From JAYEJW01 sp034716535 (lineage in GTDB: Bacteria > Pseudomonadota > Gammaproteobacteria > Chromatiales > Chromatiaceae), in the NCBI GenBank assembly GCA_034716535.1, contig JAYEJW010000209.1, positions 1 to 13,374 of the forward strand: DNA of 13,374 nt, read 5' to 3'. The notes beneath the pieces were generated by a model. The model searched no databases. It saw only the letters and a program-made list of their open reading frames with translations, and was not told the DNA's origin. The position numbers were made by a program, and so were the translations under genes. Position 1 is the first letter of the stretch, and each line of letters begins with the position of its first letter. Shown piece after piece: positions 5,752-13,131 of the stretch.

Positions 5752-6024
5752 ATGAACATCTACGTAGGCAATCTTCCGTACAGCATCACGGACGCCGATC
5801 TGCGCGAGACCTTTTCCCGCTTCGGCGAAGTCTCCCAGGTCAACCTGATCACCGACAAGTTCAGCGGCGAGTCCAAGGGCTTCGGCTTCGTGGAAATGGA
5901 CAACAACTCGCAAGCCGATGCGGCGATCAAGGGCCTCAATGGCACCGACTTGAAGGGCCGCAACATCACGGTCAACCAGGCCAAGCCCAAGAGCGATCGC
6001 CCCTCGCACGGTCGGCGTTTCTAA
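5752..6024 (+). CDS. Single-RRM RNA-binding protein (Rbp type)
   Basis: A 90-residue protein that is nearly all one RNA recognition motif. RNP2 is IYVGNL (3-8) and RNP1 is KGFGFVEM (42-49), both canonical, with Y4, F44 and F46 as the expected RNA-stacking aromatics. A short basic tail (AKPKSDRPSHGRRF) replaces the glycine-rich tail of cyanobacterial relatives. Such proteins bind single-stranded RNA and are often induced by cold or other stress; their targets are mostly unknown. The ATG at 5752 is certain from the domain start; AGAGA at 11 bases is a modest ribosome binding site. The gene is followed by three hairpins ending in a good terminator. Confidence 0.94.
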   Translation: MNIYVGNLPYSITDADLRETFSRFGEVSQVNLITDKFSGESKGFGFVEMDNNSQADAAIKGLNGTDLKGRNITVNQAKPKSDRPSHGRRF

Positions 6025-6074
6025 GACCCTGAGGGTCCACGCCATCCGCCGGATCACGGAACCTTGTTCCGTGA
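6025..6074 (+). repeat. Two short hairpins in the 3' UTR of the Rbp gene
   Basis: GACCCT-G-AGGGTC (6025-6037) begins at the first base after the stop codon. TCACGGAAC-CTT-GTTCCGTGA (6054-6074) has a perfect 9-bp stem. Both lie before the terminator hairpin, so the transcript would end in three stacked stem-loops, which could protect it from 3' exonucleases. Confidence 0.55.
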
Positions 6075-6084
6075 CTGGCGAAAG

Positions 6085-6110
6085 AAAAGCCCGGCTTTGG
6101 CCGGGCTTTT
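6085..6110. terminator. Bidirectional intrinsic terminator
   Basis: AAAAGCCCGGC (6085-6095) and GCCGGGCTTTT (6100-6110) form a perfect 11-bp stem with a 4-base loop, ending in a T-run on the + strand and, read leftward, also on the minus strand. It lies between the convergent Rbp gene and the TraB-family gene and can serve both. Confidence 0.9.
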
Positions 6111-6117
6111 CATTTGG

Positions 6118-7311
6118 CTAGGAGAATAGCCGGCCGAAGATGCGAAATCCCGCCACGTAGGTGCCGATGGCGGACCCCAGGGTGCTCAACAGGAATACGA
6201 GCAGGATGCGCGAGACGCGGTTGCGCCACCACCCCCTGATCTGAGCGGTGTCGTGGCGCAGGCGGCCGAAGTCCCCCACGCTGGGCTTGCGCAGGTAGAG
6301 CTCTGCAGCACCGGTGACCATGCCTGCGCCGATCGTCGGGTTCAGGGACGTGAAGGGCGCGGCCAGAAAGGCAGTGACGACGGTGAGGGGGTGGGCGGCA
6401 GCGATGGCGGCACCCAGCGCCGAGAGACTTCCGTTGATGAGCACCCAGTCCGCCACCACCTGCCAGCCGAGCCCGGGACTCTTCCAGAATCCGTACACGA
6501 AGCCGGAGAGGATCAGGGCGACAATGGCCCAAGGGATGAGCTTGGGCCAGCCCCGCGGCTGCGGGAGGCGGTCGAGCTCGGCTATCTCCGCCGCTGGATC
6601 CCGCGCCTGTTCGTCCAGATAACGCGCGACCCCTTTTAGATGACCGGCGCCCAGTACGGCGAGGACGTTCTCATGGTCATCGCGGCCGATCTCCTCGCGC
6701 AGGCGGGAAGCCATGTAGCGGTCGCGCTCGTCGATCAGCGGCACGTAGAGGTCCTGGCGGTCCTCGGCGAACTCCGCGAAGGTCGTCTCCAGCACGTCGC
6801 CCTCCTTGAGACGCTCGATCTCGTCCTCCGCCACGTCCTCCCGCGACAGCATCGAGGCCAGTAACCCTGAAAACAGGCCAAAGCGCTTCCACAAACCCAG
6901 ATTGTGGGAAACCCGCCGTAAGGTGACGCCGATCTCGCGGTCGATCAGGAGCACCGGCAGATGACGCTCCCGGGCCAGGCGGATGGCCATGCGCTGTTCC
7001 GCGCCGGGCTCGATGCCGAACTGGTCGGCCAGGCGTTGCTGGTAGGCGGCGAGCGCCAGGCTCGCAACCACCATGTAGACCCGACCCTGCCGGATCACCG
7101 AGAACAGATCCATTCGGGCCAAGGCGTCCGGGTCGATCACGGCGCTGTACCGGCTCGGACAGAGCTCCACCGCCACCGCGTCATACTCGCCGCTTTCCAC
7201 CAGCTCCCGCACCTTCTCGGCACTGGCTCGCGACACGTGGGCCGTACCGAGGAGGGTCATCTCGGATTCACCCAGGCGGATGTCGATGCGGGGTTCTTCT
7301 GTCTCGTGCAT
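6118..7311 (-). CDS. TraB/PrgY-family membrane protein
   Basis: About 397 residues. The N-terminal two thirds form the TraB domain with GTAHVSRAS (residues 22-30) and a later GAGHLKGV motif; these conserved glycine-histidine motifs are shared with Tiki/EreA-like putative metal-dependent hydrolases. YDAVAVELCPSRY, another family hallmark, lies between. The last ~140 residues hold about four membrane helices separated by short loops (for example LIPWAIVALILSGFVYGFW and ILLVFLLSTLGSAIGTYVAG). PrgY in Enterococcus limits pheromone activity, but the function in proteobacteria is unknown. The ATG at 7311 is chosen because the family homology starts just after it (RIDIRLGESEMTLLGTAHVS); an in-frame GTG at 7362 is possible, and neither has a good ribosome binding site. 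The gene faces the Rbp gene across a shared terminator. Confidence 0.88.
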   Translation of the reverse strand: MHETEEPRIDIRLGESEMTLLGTAHVSRASAEKVRELVESGEYDAVAVELCPSRYSAVIDPDALARMDLFSVIRQGRVYMVVASLALAAYQQRLADQFGIEPGAEQRMAIRLARERHLPVLLIDREIGVTLRRVSHNLGLWKRFGLFSGLLASMLSREDVAEDEIERLKEGDVLETTFAEFAEDRQDLYVPLIDERDRYMASRLREEIGRDDHENVLAVLGAGHLKGVARYLDEQARDPAAEIAELDRLPQPRGWPKLIPWAIVALILSGFVYGFWKSPGLGWQVVADWVLINGSLSALGAAIAAAHPLTVVTAFLAAPFTSLNPTIGAGMVTGAAELYLRKPSVGDFGRLRHDTAQIRGWWRNRVSRILLVFLLSTLGSAIGTYVAGFRIFGRLFS

Positions 7312-7407
7312 GGTTGCGGCAGCGTCTTCGTATCCGGTGAAAATCGGCGCATCATACTCCACCTCGGGTCACCAGACAGTACAGCCGCGTTGGTCCGGGG
7401 CGGGTCG

Positions 7408-7854
7408 ATGGCGTATCATCGCGCGAAAATGATGCGTTCTATCGCCCGGATGATACCAAGCCTCCCTCCGCTCGCACTCTGCCTCACCGCCGCGCTGGTC
7501 GTCAGCGGCTGCGGCGTCGTCAAGGAAGAGAAAAAAACCGACGCCCTGACGGCGGCCGTCACTAGCTACGGGTCCGCCATACGCTGGGGTTATTACGAAA
7601 CCGCCTACGGCTACGTCCACCCGGACGAGCGCGCGGAGATTCCGAAGAATATCGAGAACGTCCGGGCGACCGGTTACGACGTTGTTCAACCACCGGTCAT
7701 GAAAGACGAGCACACGGCTGAACAGATCGCCCGCATCGAGTACCTGCATCGCGACGTCCAACGGGTGCGCTCACTCTCGGACCGGCAGGAGTGGCGTTAT
7801 GATGCCGACACCAACACCTGGTGGCTCCACTCCGGGGTGCCGGAGTTCAAGTAG
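7408..7854 (+). CDS. Predicted small lipoprotein of unknown function
   Basis: About 148 residues from the ATG at 7408; an ATG pair at 7429/7432 gives a more typical signal peptide, and the choice is open. From 7429 the sequence starts MMRSIARM, followed by a hydrophobic core (LALCLTAALVV) and the lipobox VSGC with Cys at position 28, so it should be a lipid-anchored envelope protein. The mature part (about 110 residues) is hydrophilic, with YGSAIRWGYYETAYGYVHPDER near its start and EWRYDADTNTWWLHSGVPEF at its end. I do not recognise a named family; the size and closing strand pattern would be compatible with an NTF2-like fold, which is a guess. It is transcribed divergently from the TraB-family gene. 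A GGGGCGGG stretch before 7408 is the only weak ribosome-binding candidate. Confidence 0.72.
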   Translation: MAYHRAKMMRSIARMIPSLPPLALCLTAALVVSGCGVVKEEKKTDALTAAVTSYGSAIRWGYYETAYGYVHPDERAEIPKNIENVRATGYDVVQPPVMKDEHTAEQIARIEYLHRDVQRVRSLSDRQEWRYDADTNTWWLHSGVPEFK

Positions 7855-7990
7855 TTTCGCTTGCGGCGTGCCCACCGAGCGCACAGCTCTTCCCCGGGCA
7901 CAACCTGAACCCGGCATCGACAAACAGCAGCGTAGGGCCGTGGGCATGGATAGCGGAACCGCCTGCGCAAGCGTCGGGTAGGAGGTCGAC

Positions 7991-8023
7991 ATGAGCACGA
8001 ACATCCCCGCCGCGAGGCCGTGA
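7991..8023 (+). CDS. 10-codon leader ORF overlapping the start of the fusion gene
   Basis: ATG at 7991 is preceded by a strong TAGGAGG site at 5-base spacing and encodes MSTNIPAARP before a TGA at 8021-8023. That stop overlaps the GTG start of the next gene in the sequence GTGA. The ribosome binding site is much better than the GAGG that almost touches the GTG. The ORF probably loads ribosomes and couples translation to the large gene. Alternatively it is the true N-terminus and a frameshift separates it. Confidence 0.4.
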   Translation: MSTNIPAARP

Positions 8024-10815
8024 CTCCCAACACCGAAACCGACAGATCCGTCCTCTTGCTGAGCATCCTGCGCGATTTCGCACAGGAATCCCGCCTGTCC
8101 ATTCCCAGGGGCGAGATCACGCTGGACAGCCGCCTCGAGACGGATCTCGGTCTGGACAGCCTGGCCCGCTCCGAGCTGTTGTCCAGGCTGGAAGAGGGCC
8201 TCGACATCGACCTACCTGAGGAGGCCCTGCTGGCCACAACGCCTAGGGATCTTCTGACTCTGCTCGAGGCTGAGCGCGGCGAGGTGGCGGCTGTGGGTAC
8301 AGGGACGCCCCGGCTGTCCGAGGCAACGGGGGTTGGCTGCCCCGAAGACGCCCTCACCTTGATCGACGCCCTGGACTGGCATTGTGAGCGCCACCCGGAG
8401 CGGGTCCACATCCTCTATTACGGGGCGAACGAGCGGCCCGCACCGATCCGTTACGGCGAGTTGGCGGACGGTGCCACCCGGGTTGCGGCCCGGCTGCTAC
8501 GAGAGGGCCTCAAGCGGGGGGAGACGGTGGCAGTGATGCTCCCGACCAGCCCCGAGTACTTCTTCAGCTTCCTCGGCATACTGGCCGCCGGGGGCGTTCC
8601 GGTACCCATCTATCCGCCAGCCCGCCCGCAGCAGATCGAGGACCATTTGCGCCGCCACGCGCGGATCCTCAGCAACGCTGGCACCACGTTCCTGATAACG
8701 ATACCGGCCGCGCGCATGGTGAGTCGGCTGCTACGCACTCAGGTCGCGACCCTGCACAAGGTGCTCACCCTGGACGCCCTGGGTGATGAGCCGCCCGTGC
8801 CGATGCCGCCGGCTCCCGGTGCGCACGACATCGCCTTTCTCCAATACACCTCCGGCAGCACCGGAGACCCCAAGGGCGTTATCCTGACCCACGCGGATCT
8901 GCTGGCCAACATCCGGGCCATGGGGCAAGCCACGGACGTCAGGCCCGAGGACATCTTTGTGAGCTGGCTGCCCCTCTATCACGACATGGGGCTCATCGGC
9001 GCCTGGCTCGGCAGCCTGTACTTCGGGATCCCCCTGGTGTCCATGTCGCCGCTCGCATTCCTCGCAAAGCCCTTGCGCTGGCTGCAGGCGATCCATGACC
9101 ACCGGGGCACGATCTCCGCCGCCCCGAACTTCGCCTATGAGCTGTGCCTGACCCGGATCGCCGACGCGGACCTGGACGGACTGGACCTGAGCTCCTGGCG
9201 CTGGGCCTTCAACGGGGCCGAGCCGGTGAGCCCGATCACCCTGCGCCGCTTCGCCGAACGCTTCGCCCGCTGCGGCCTGCGGCGCGAGGCCCTCGCACCC
9301 GTGTACGGGCTTGCGGAGGCGGCTGTGGGTCTCGCCTTCCCGCCACTGGGAAGGGGGCCACGGATCGACTGCATCGACCGCACCCGCTTCGCGCACAGCG
9401 GCCACGCCCTGCCCATCCCCTGCAGCGATGCAAACCGGATGGAGGTCCCCGCCTGCGGGCGTCCATTACCCGGCTATCGGGTCCGCGTCGTGGATCAGGG
9501 GGGGCGAGAGCTGCCGGAGCGCCACGAAGGGGTGCTGCAGTTCCAGGGCCCTTCGGCCACTCGCGGTTACTTCCGCAATCCGCAGGCCACCGGGGGGTTG
9601 ATCCGCGACGGATGGCACGATACCGGAGACCGAGCCTATCTGGCCGACGGCGACATCCACCTCACCGGACGGGTCAAGGACCTGATCATCCGCGGCGGGC
9701 GCAACATCTATCCCTACGAGCTGGAGCAGGCGGTGGGGGAGATCCCCGGGATCCGCAAGGGTTGCGTGGCGGCCTTCGCCGCCGCCGACGAACAAAGCGG
9801 AAGCGAGCGACTGGTGCTGGTGGCAGAAACGCGAGAGCGGGATCCGACGCGCCGCGCCGCCCTGGAGAAGAGGGTGCGCGAGCGCGCAAGCGATGTCCTG
9901 GGGCTACCGCCGGATCAAGTCATACTGGCACCCCCGCGGGCAGTGCTGAAGACCTCCAGCGGCAAGCTTCGACGGGGCGCCACCCGGGATCTCTACCTGG
10001 CCGGGCGGCTTCTCGTCGGCCCGCCCCACCCGCTTTGGCAGCTCGTGCGGGTCGGAGGCGCAGGAGTTGCGGCAAGATTCTCGCGACTGGTCAAGCGGAC
10101 GCCCGGGTACCTCTACGCCGGTTACGCCTGGACCCTTCTCGCCCTGATCGCCCCCTGGGTCTGGCTTGGGGTCGTCACGGCACCCCGCCCGGCTTGGCGT
10201 TGGGCTCTGGTGCGCGGCGGCATCCGCGTGCTGCGCCGTTTGGCGTTCATCCGACTGGACGTGACGGGCAGAGAGAAGGTCCCGCAGCCGGGCCGATCCT
10301 TCATCCTGACAGCGAACCACCAGAGCTACCTGGACGCCCTCATGCTCATTGAGGCCATTCCCCGACCCCTGGGATTCGTCGCCAAGCGGGAGCTGGCGGC
10401 GAATCCCCTGGTCGGACGGCTGCTCTCCCGTCTCGGTGCCCTGTTCGTGGAGCGCTTCGATCCGCGGATCAGCAGCGCGGAGACGAAACACTTCAGCTCG
10501 GCCCTTGGGCGGGGAGAAACCCTGGCCTTCTTCCCGGAAGGCACCTTCCGCGACGAGCCCGGGCTGCTCGGCTTCCGCATGGGTGCCTTCGCCGCCGCCG
10601 CGGAAGCGGGAGTCCAGGTGCTACCCGTGGTCGTGCGCGGTACGCGGCGGCTGATGCATGGGGAGAGGTTCATCCTGCGACCCGGCCGGGCAACGGTGCT
10701 CATCGCCGACCCGCTCGAACCCGCCGGCGAGGACTGGCAGGCGGCTGTCAGGCTGCGCGATACGACCCGCGCGTTCATCCTCCGGCACTGCGGGGAGCCG
10801 GATCGGAGCGGCTGA
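8020..10815 (+). CDS. ACP - fatty acyl-AMP ligase - PlsC acyltransferase fusion
   Basis: A 931-residue, three-part enzyme. (1) Residues about 10-85 are an acyl carrier domain with LGLDSLARSEL; S47 should carry phosphopantetheine. (2) Residues about 105-680 are an adenylate-forming enzyme of the fatty acyl-AMP ligase type: TSGSTGDPKG (277-286), SWLPLYHDMGLIG, FNGAEPVSP, YGLAEAAVGLAFPP, DTGDRAYLADGDIHLTGRVKDLIIRGGRNIYP, and the C-terminal catalytic lysine region SSGKLRRG. (3) After a hydrophobic stretch (YAGYAWTLLALIAPWVWLGVV), residues about 740-920 are a PlsC/LPLAT acyltransferase with NHQSYLD (H767, D772) and FPEGT (E840-T842). The predicted flow is fatty acid to acyl-AMP, to acyl-ACP in cis, to a lysophospholipid or other hydroxyl acceptor at the membrane. 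E. coli Aas joins the last two activities in the opposite order and without its own carrier. The start is GTG, probably coupled to the leader ORF. All key residues are present. Confidence 0.92.
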   Translation: MTPNTETDRSVLLLSILRDFAQESRLSIPRGEITLDSRLETDLGLDSLARSELLSRLEEGLDIDLPEEALLATTPRDLLTLLEAERGEVAAVGTGTPRLSEATGVGCPEDALTLIDALDWHCERHPERVHILYYGANERPAPIRYGELADGATRVAARLLREGLKRGETVAVMLPTSPEYFFSFLGILAAGGVPVPIYPPARPQQIEDHLRRHARILSNAGTTFLITIPAARMVSRLLRTQVATLHKVLTLDALGDEPPVPMPPAPGAHDIAFLQYTSGSTGDPKGVILTHADLLANIRAMGQATDVRPEDIFVSWLPLYHDMGLIGAWLGSLYFGIPLVSMSPLAFLAKPLRWLQAIHDHRGTISAAPNFAYELCLTRIADADLDGLDLSSWRWAFNGAEPVSPITLRRFAERFARCGLRREALAPVYGLAEAAVGLAFPPLGRGPRIDCIDRTRFAHSGHALPIPCSDANRMEVPACGRPLPGYRVRVVDQGGRELPERHEGVLQFQGPSATRGYFRNPQATGGLIRDGWHDTGDRAYLADGDIHLTGRVKDLIIRGGRNIYPYELEQAVGEIPGIRKGCVAAFAAADEQSGSERLVLVAETRERDPTRRAALEKRVRERASDVLGLPPDQVILAPPRAVLKTSSGKLRRGATRDLYLAGRLLVGPPHPLWQLVRVGGAGVAARFSRLVKRTPGYLYAGYAWTLLALIAPWVWLGVVTAPRPAWRWALVRGGIRVLRRLAFIRLDVTGREKVPQPGRSFILTANHQSYLDALMLIEAIPRPLGFVAKRELAANPLVGRLLSRLGALFVERFDPRISSAETKHFSSALGRGETLAFFPEGTFRDEPGLLGFRMGAFAAAAEAGVQVLPVVVRGTRRLMHGERFILRPGRATVLIADPLEPAGEDWQAAVRLRDTTRAFILRHCGEPDRSG

Positions 10816-10833
10816 GAAACGCCCCAGTCGCGG

Positions 10834-11349
10834 TCAAGAGGACAGCTTTCGCGGGCGGGTGATGGCGACGAGCTGCCCACAACCGGGCACCAGCTCGCGC
10901 CAGTCTTCCGGCATTTCGAGACGCGCCAGGGCTGCGGTGGGCAGGAGCTTGCCGTCGACCGGCTCCTGGACCTCATCCCCGGCGAGGTACCTGACCAAGT
11001 CTTCGAGCCCCGGGTTGTGGCCCACCAACAGGACGGTGGAGACATCGGCGGGACAGCGCCGGAGGATCCGCAACAGGTCGGACAGCCCGCCTTCGTAGAT
11101 GCCGTCGTCCCAGGTGATTTTCTTCTTCTTGAAGTCCAGCGACTTGCACACCTTGAGGACCGTCTGCCTGGCGCGCTCGGCCGGAGAGCTGACCACGAAA
11201 TCCGGCACCAACCCCTCCCGGTAGAGCCATTCACCCACGAGCGGCGCATCCTTGTTTCCCCGCTTTGCGAGGGGACGAGCGAAGTCGCTGGACGCACCCG
11301 CATCCCAATCCGATTTGGCGTGACGGAGTATCAAGAGCTCGCGGGCCAT
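10834..11349 (-). CDS. sixA: SixA-like phosphohistidine phosphatase
   Basis: A 171-residue member of the histidine phosphatase (phosphoglycerate-mutase-like) superfamily. The nucleophile motif is LILRHAKSDW (R9, H10), and the second catalytic histidine is H111 in LLVGHNPGLEDL; SSPAERARQT between them supplies the usual conserved arginine. SixA in E. coli removes phosphate from histidine phosphotransfer proteins of signalling or PTS relays; whether it does so here is unknown. The ATG at 11349 matches the family start (MARELLILRHAK) but has no clear ribosome binding site; an in-frame ATG at 11424 has AAGG at 8 bases and would add 25 residues (MLKNGKFGACQ...). The gene converges on the acyltransferase fusion with only 18 bases between stops and no terminator that I can see. 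Confidence 0.87.
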   Translation of the reverse strand: MARELLILRHAKSDWDAGASSDFARPLAKRGNKDAPLVGEWLYREGLVPDFVVSSPAERARQTVLKVCKSLDFKKKKITWDDGIYEGGLSDLLRILRRCPADVSTVLLVGHNPGLEDLVRYLAGDEVQEPVDGKLLPTAALARLEMPEDWRELVPGCGQLVAITRPRKLSS

Positions 11350-11519
11350 ATGGAAAAATGGATCAGCGTGAAGCAAAGGGGAAAGATAACGCTGGCATGC
11401 GCCGAATTTCCCGTTTTTTAACATATCCGTAACCTTAAGGAAACCGTGTCCGGGGCCGGCTCCGGGGTGCGGCCGCGGCCTCTTGCGCCGCACGGAACGC
11501 TGCTCCCGCGAGCGAACGC

Positions 11520-12401
11520 TCAGCGTGCCGCTGCCAGCAGGCGCTCGATCATGTCCTGCGCCTGCCCGAGATAGCCGCTGCCGAACAGGTTCAGGTGGTT
11601 GAGGATGTGGTAGAGGTTGTAGAGGGTCCTACGGGCCCGATAGCCCGGGTCAAGGGGCCAGGCATCGCGGTACGCGGCATAGAAATCCCCGCCGAAACCA
11701 CCGAAGAGCTCGGTCATGGCGAGATCCGCCTCGCGGTCGCCGTAGTACACGGCCGGATCGTAGATGACCGGGTGCCCCTCCGGATCGAAGCTCATGTTGC
11801 CGCCCCACAGATCCCCATGGAGCAGGGAAGGCTCCGGCCCGTGGTCGATCAGGGCGGGCATGACATCCAGCAACCGCTCGCCTTGGCTCTGGAGCCGACC
11901 GCCGTAACCCCGGCGTGCCGCAAGATCGAGCTGGAAGCCCAAGCGCCTGTCGCGCCAGAAGCCCGCCCAGTCGGCCTGCGGCCCGTTCGGTTGCGGGGTC
12001 GAGCCGATCGTGTTGTCACGATTCCAGCCGAAGTCCCGGCGTGTGGTCCTGTGCATCGCCGCCAGCTGGCGGCCGGCCTCTGCGGCGCTGTTGCGGCGGT
12101 GGCCGCCGAGTACGATGTTCTCCATGACGATATACGACTGTCCGTCCGCCGTGCCCGTACACAGGGGCTTGGGGACGCGGATCGTGCAGGTTTCCGCCAT
12201 CTCCGCAAGGCCCGCCGCCTCCGCCTCGAACATGTCGAGCCGGCCAGCGGCGTTGAGCTTGACGAAGTAACTGCGCTCATCGTCACTCAAGCGCACCGCA
12301 GTATTGATGCAACCGCCGCCCACCGTTCGATTCAGCTTGGGCCTGAAGGACCGCCCGCTGGCGGCCTCGATCTGCCCCGCAATCGCGTCCCAGTCGCTCA
12401 T
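11520..12401 (-). CDS. Fructosamine/ketosamine-3-kinase family protein
   Basis: A 293-residue protein kinase-like-fold enzyme. It shows VGGGCIN near the N-terminus (nucleotide loop), YFVKLN with K48, the catalytic-loop motif HGDLWGGN (195-202) and the metal-binding segment DPAVYYGDREADLAM beginning at D215. Members phosphorylate fructosamine or ribulosamine adducts on proteins so that the sugar is released, a deglycation repair step; bacterial substrates are mostly inferred. Length is normal for the family (about 290). The ATG at 12401 begins MSDWDAIAGQIEAASG, in line with homologues. The HNH endonuclease gene ends 9 bases upstream on the same strand, so the two are probably co-transcribed. 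I see no truncation or missing motif. Confidence 0.92.
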   Translation of the reverse strand: MSDWDAIAGQIEAASGRSFRPKLNRTVGGGCINTAVRLSDDERSYFVKLNAAGRLDMFEAEAAGLAEMAETCTIRVPKPLCTGTADGQSYIVMENIVLGGHRRNSAAEAGRQLAAMHRTTRRDFGWNRDNTIGSTPQPNGPQADWAGFWRDRRLGFQLDLAARRGYGGRLQSQGERLLDVMPALIDHGPEPSLLHGDLWGGNMSFDPEGHPVIYDPAVYYGDREADLAMTELFGGFGGDFYAAYRDAWPLDPGYRARRTLYNLYHILNHLNLFGSGYLGQAQDMIERLLAAAR

Positions 12402-12410
12402 CTGGGCGCC

Positions 12411-13001
12411 TTATGCGATGCGCTTCAACAACGGACTGGTCCGCGGGAAGTGGGCGCGAAGAAACTCCATCTGATCCACGAGCACGTTGCGGCCCATCAG
12501 AAAGATATACTCCGCATGGGTGGGAGTGAACGGCACAGCAAGCAGCTCCATGCCGGCAGCCTCCGGCGTGCGCCCGGCCTTGTAGTTGTTACAGCGCACG
12601 CAGGCCGTGACCACGTTGGTCCAGTGATCCACACCGCCGCGGCTGATGGGGCGTACGTGGTCACGCGACAGGTGGCGCCCGGAGAAGCGGCCACCGCAGT
12701 ACATGCAGATGTGGTCGTCTCGTTGGAAGAGCGTGCGGTTGCACAGGGGCGGTGCGTACTCGTCCTTGTGCTTGTTCAGAGCTCGGTGGCTACCGTAGGT
12801 TGCGATGATGGAGTGGATTTCCAGCTGGCTTTGGCGCTTGGTGGCCGCGTTAATACCACCGCGAAGGAGAAAAAGCCGATTGCCCCAGGCGTAAGCGACT
12901 TGGCCGAGAAAGTACAGCCTTGCAGCGGCACGGAAATCCACCCATTCGAGCGGCATGCCGGCCAAATCGGTACGAAGTACTTGCTGGCTCAAATGCAACA
13001 T
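12411..13001 (-). CDS. HNH endonuclease-family protein
   Basis: A 196-residue protein with a His-Me-finger nuclease core: zinc knuckles CMYC (99-102) and CVRC (134-137), the catalytic strand SRDHVRPISRGG (D114, H115) and NN at 138-139. The N-terminal ~90 residues (LSQQVLRTDLAGMPLEWVDFRAAARLYFLGQVAYA...) are typical of a widespread chromosomal HNH group that is not tied to phages or introns; its biological role is unknown, and defence or DNA repair would be guesses. The frame is open upstream to 13112, but homology and composition favour the ATG at 13001. An AAAGGAG sequence lies some 30 bases upstream, too far to serve this ATG. It is the first gene of a probable operon with the fructosamine-kinase-family gene. 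Confidence 0.87.
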   Translation of the reverse strand: MLHLSQQVLRTDLAGMPLEWVDFRAAARLYFLGQVAYAWGNRLFLLRGGINAATKRQSQLEIHSIIATYGSHRALNKHKDEYAPPLCNRTLFQRDDHICMYCGGRFSGRHLSRDHVRPISRGGVDHWTNVVTACVRCNNYKAGRTPEAAGMELLAVPFTPTHAEYIFLMGRNVLVDQMEFLRAHFPRTSPLLKRIA

Positions 13002-13103
13002 GGTTCGACTAGGGACGGCAGAGACTTCAGCTCCTTTCACCGCCTGCGATCCCGGACGAACGCGGCAGCGGGCGAAGTCCGTAGGCTGTGCGCGTTGGCG
13101 TGC

Positions 13104-13131
13104 ATGATACACGCTTGCAAGCCGGGTGCAA
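13104..13131 (-). promoter_or_regulatory. Candidate promoter for the HNH / fructosamine-kinase pair
   Basis: On the minus strand TATCAT (13109-13104) is preceded, after 16 bases, by TTGCAC. Transcription would start near 13097 and leave a leader of about 95 bases before the ATG at 13001. The -10 match is good, the -35 match modest. Confidence 0.3.

Noticed and set aside
4861..6057. 398-residue minus-strand frame across both RRM genes
   Set aside because: Antisense to two genes with canonical RNP motifs; no recognisable domain.
9144..10352. 402-residue + strand frame inside the acyl-AMP ligase
   Set aside because: Out-of-frame shadow with Arg/Pro/Gly-rich translation and no motifs.
10326..11303. 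325-residue minus-strand frame over the PlsC end and sixA
   Set aside because: Ser/Arg/Pro-rich shadow that crosses two well-supported genes on opposite strands.
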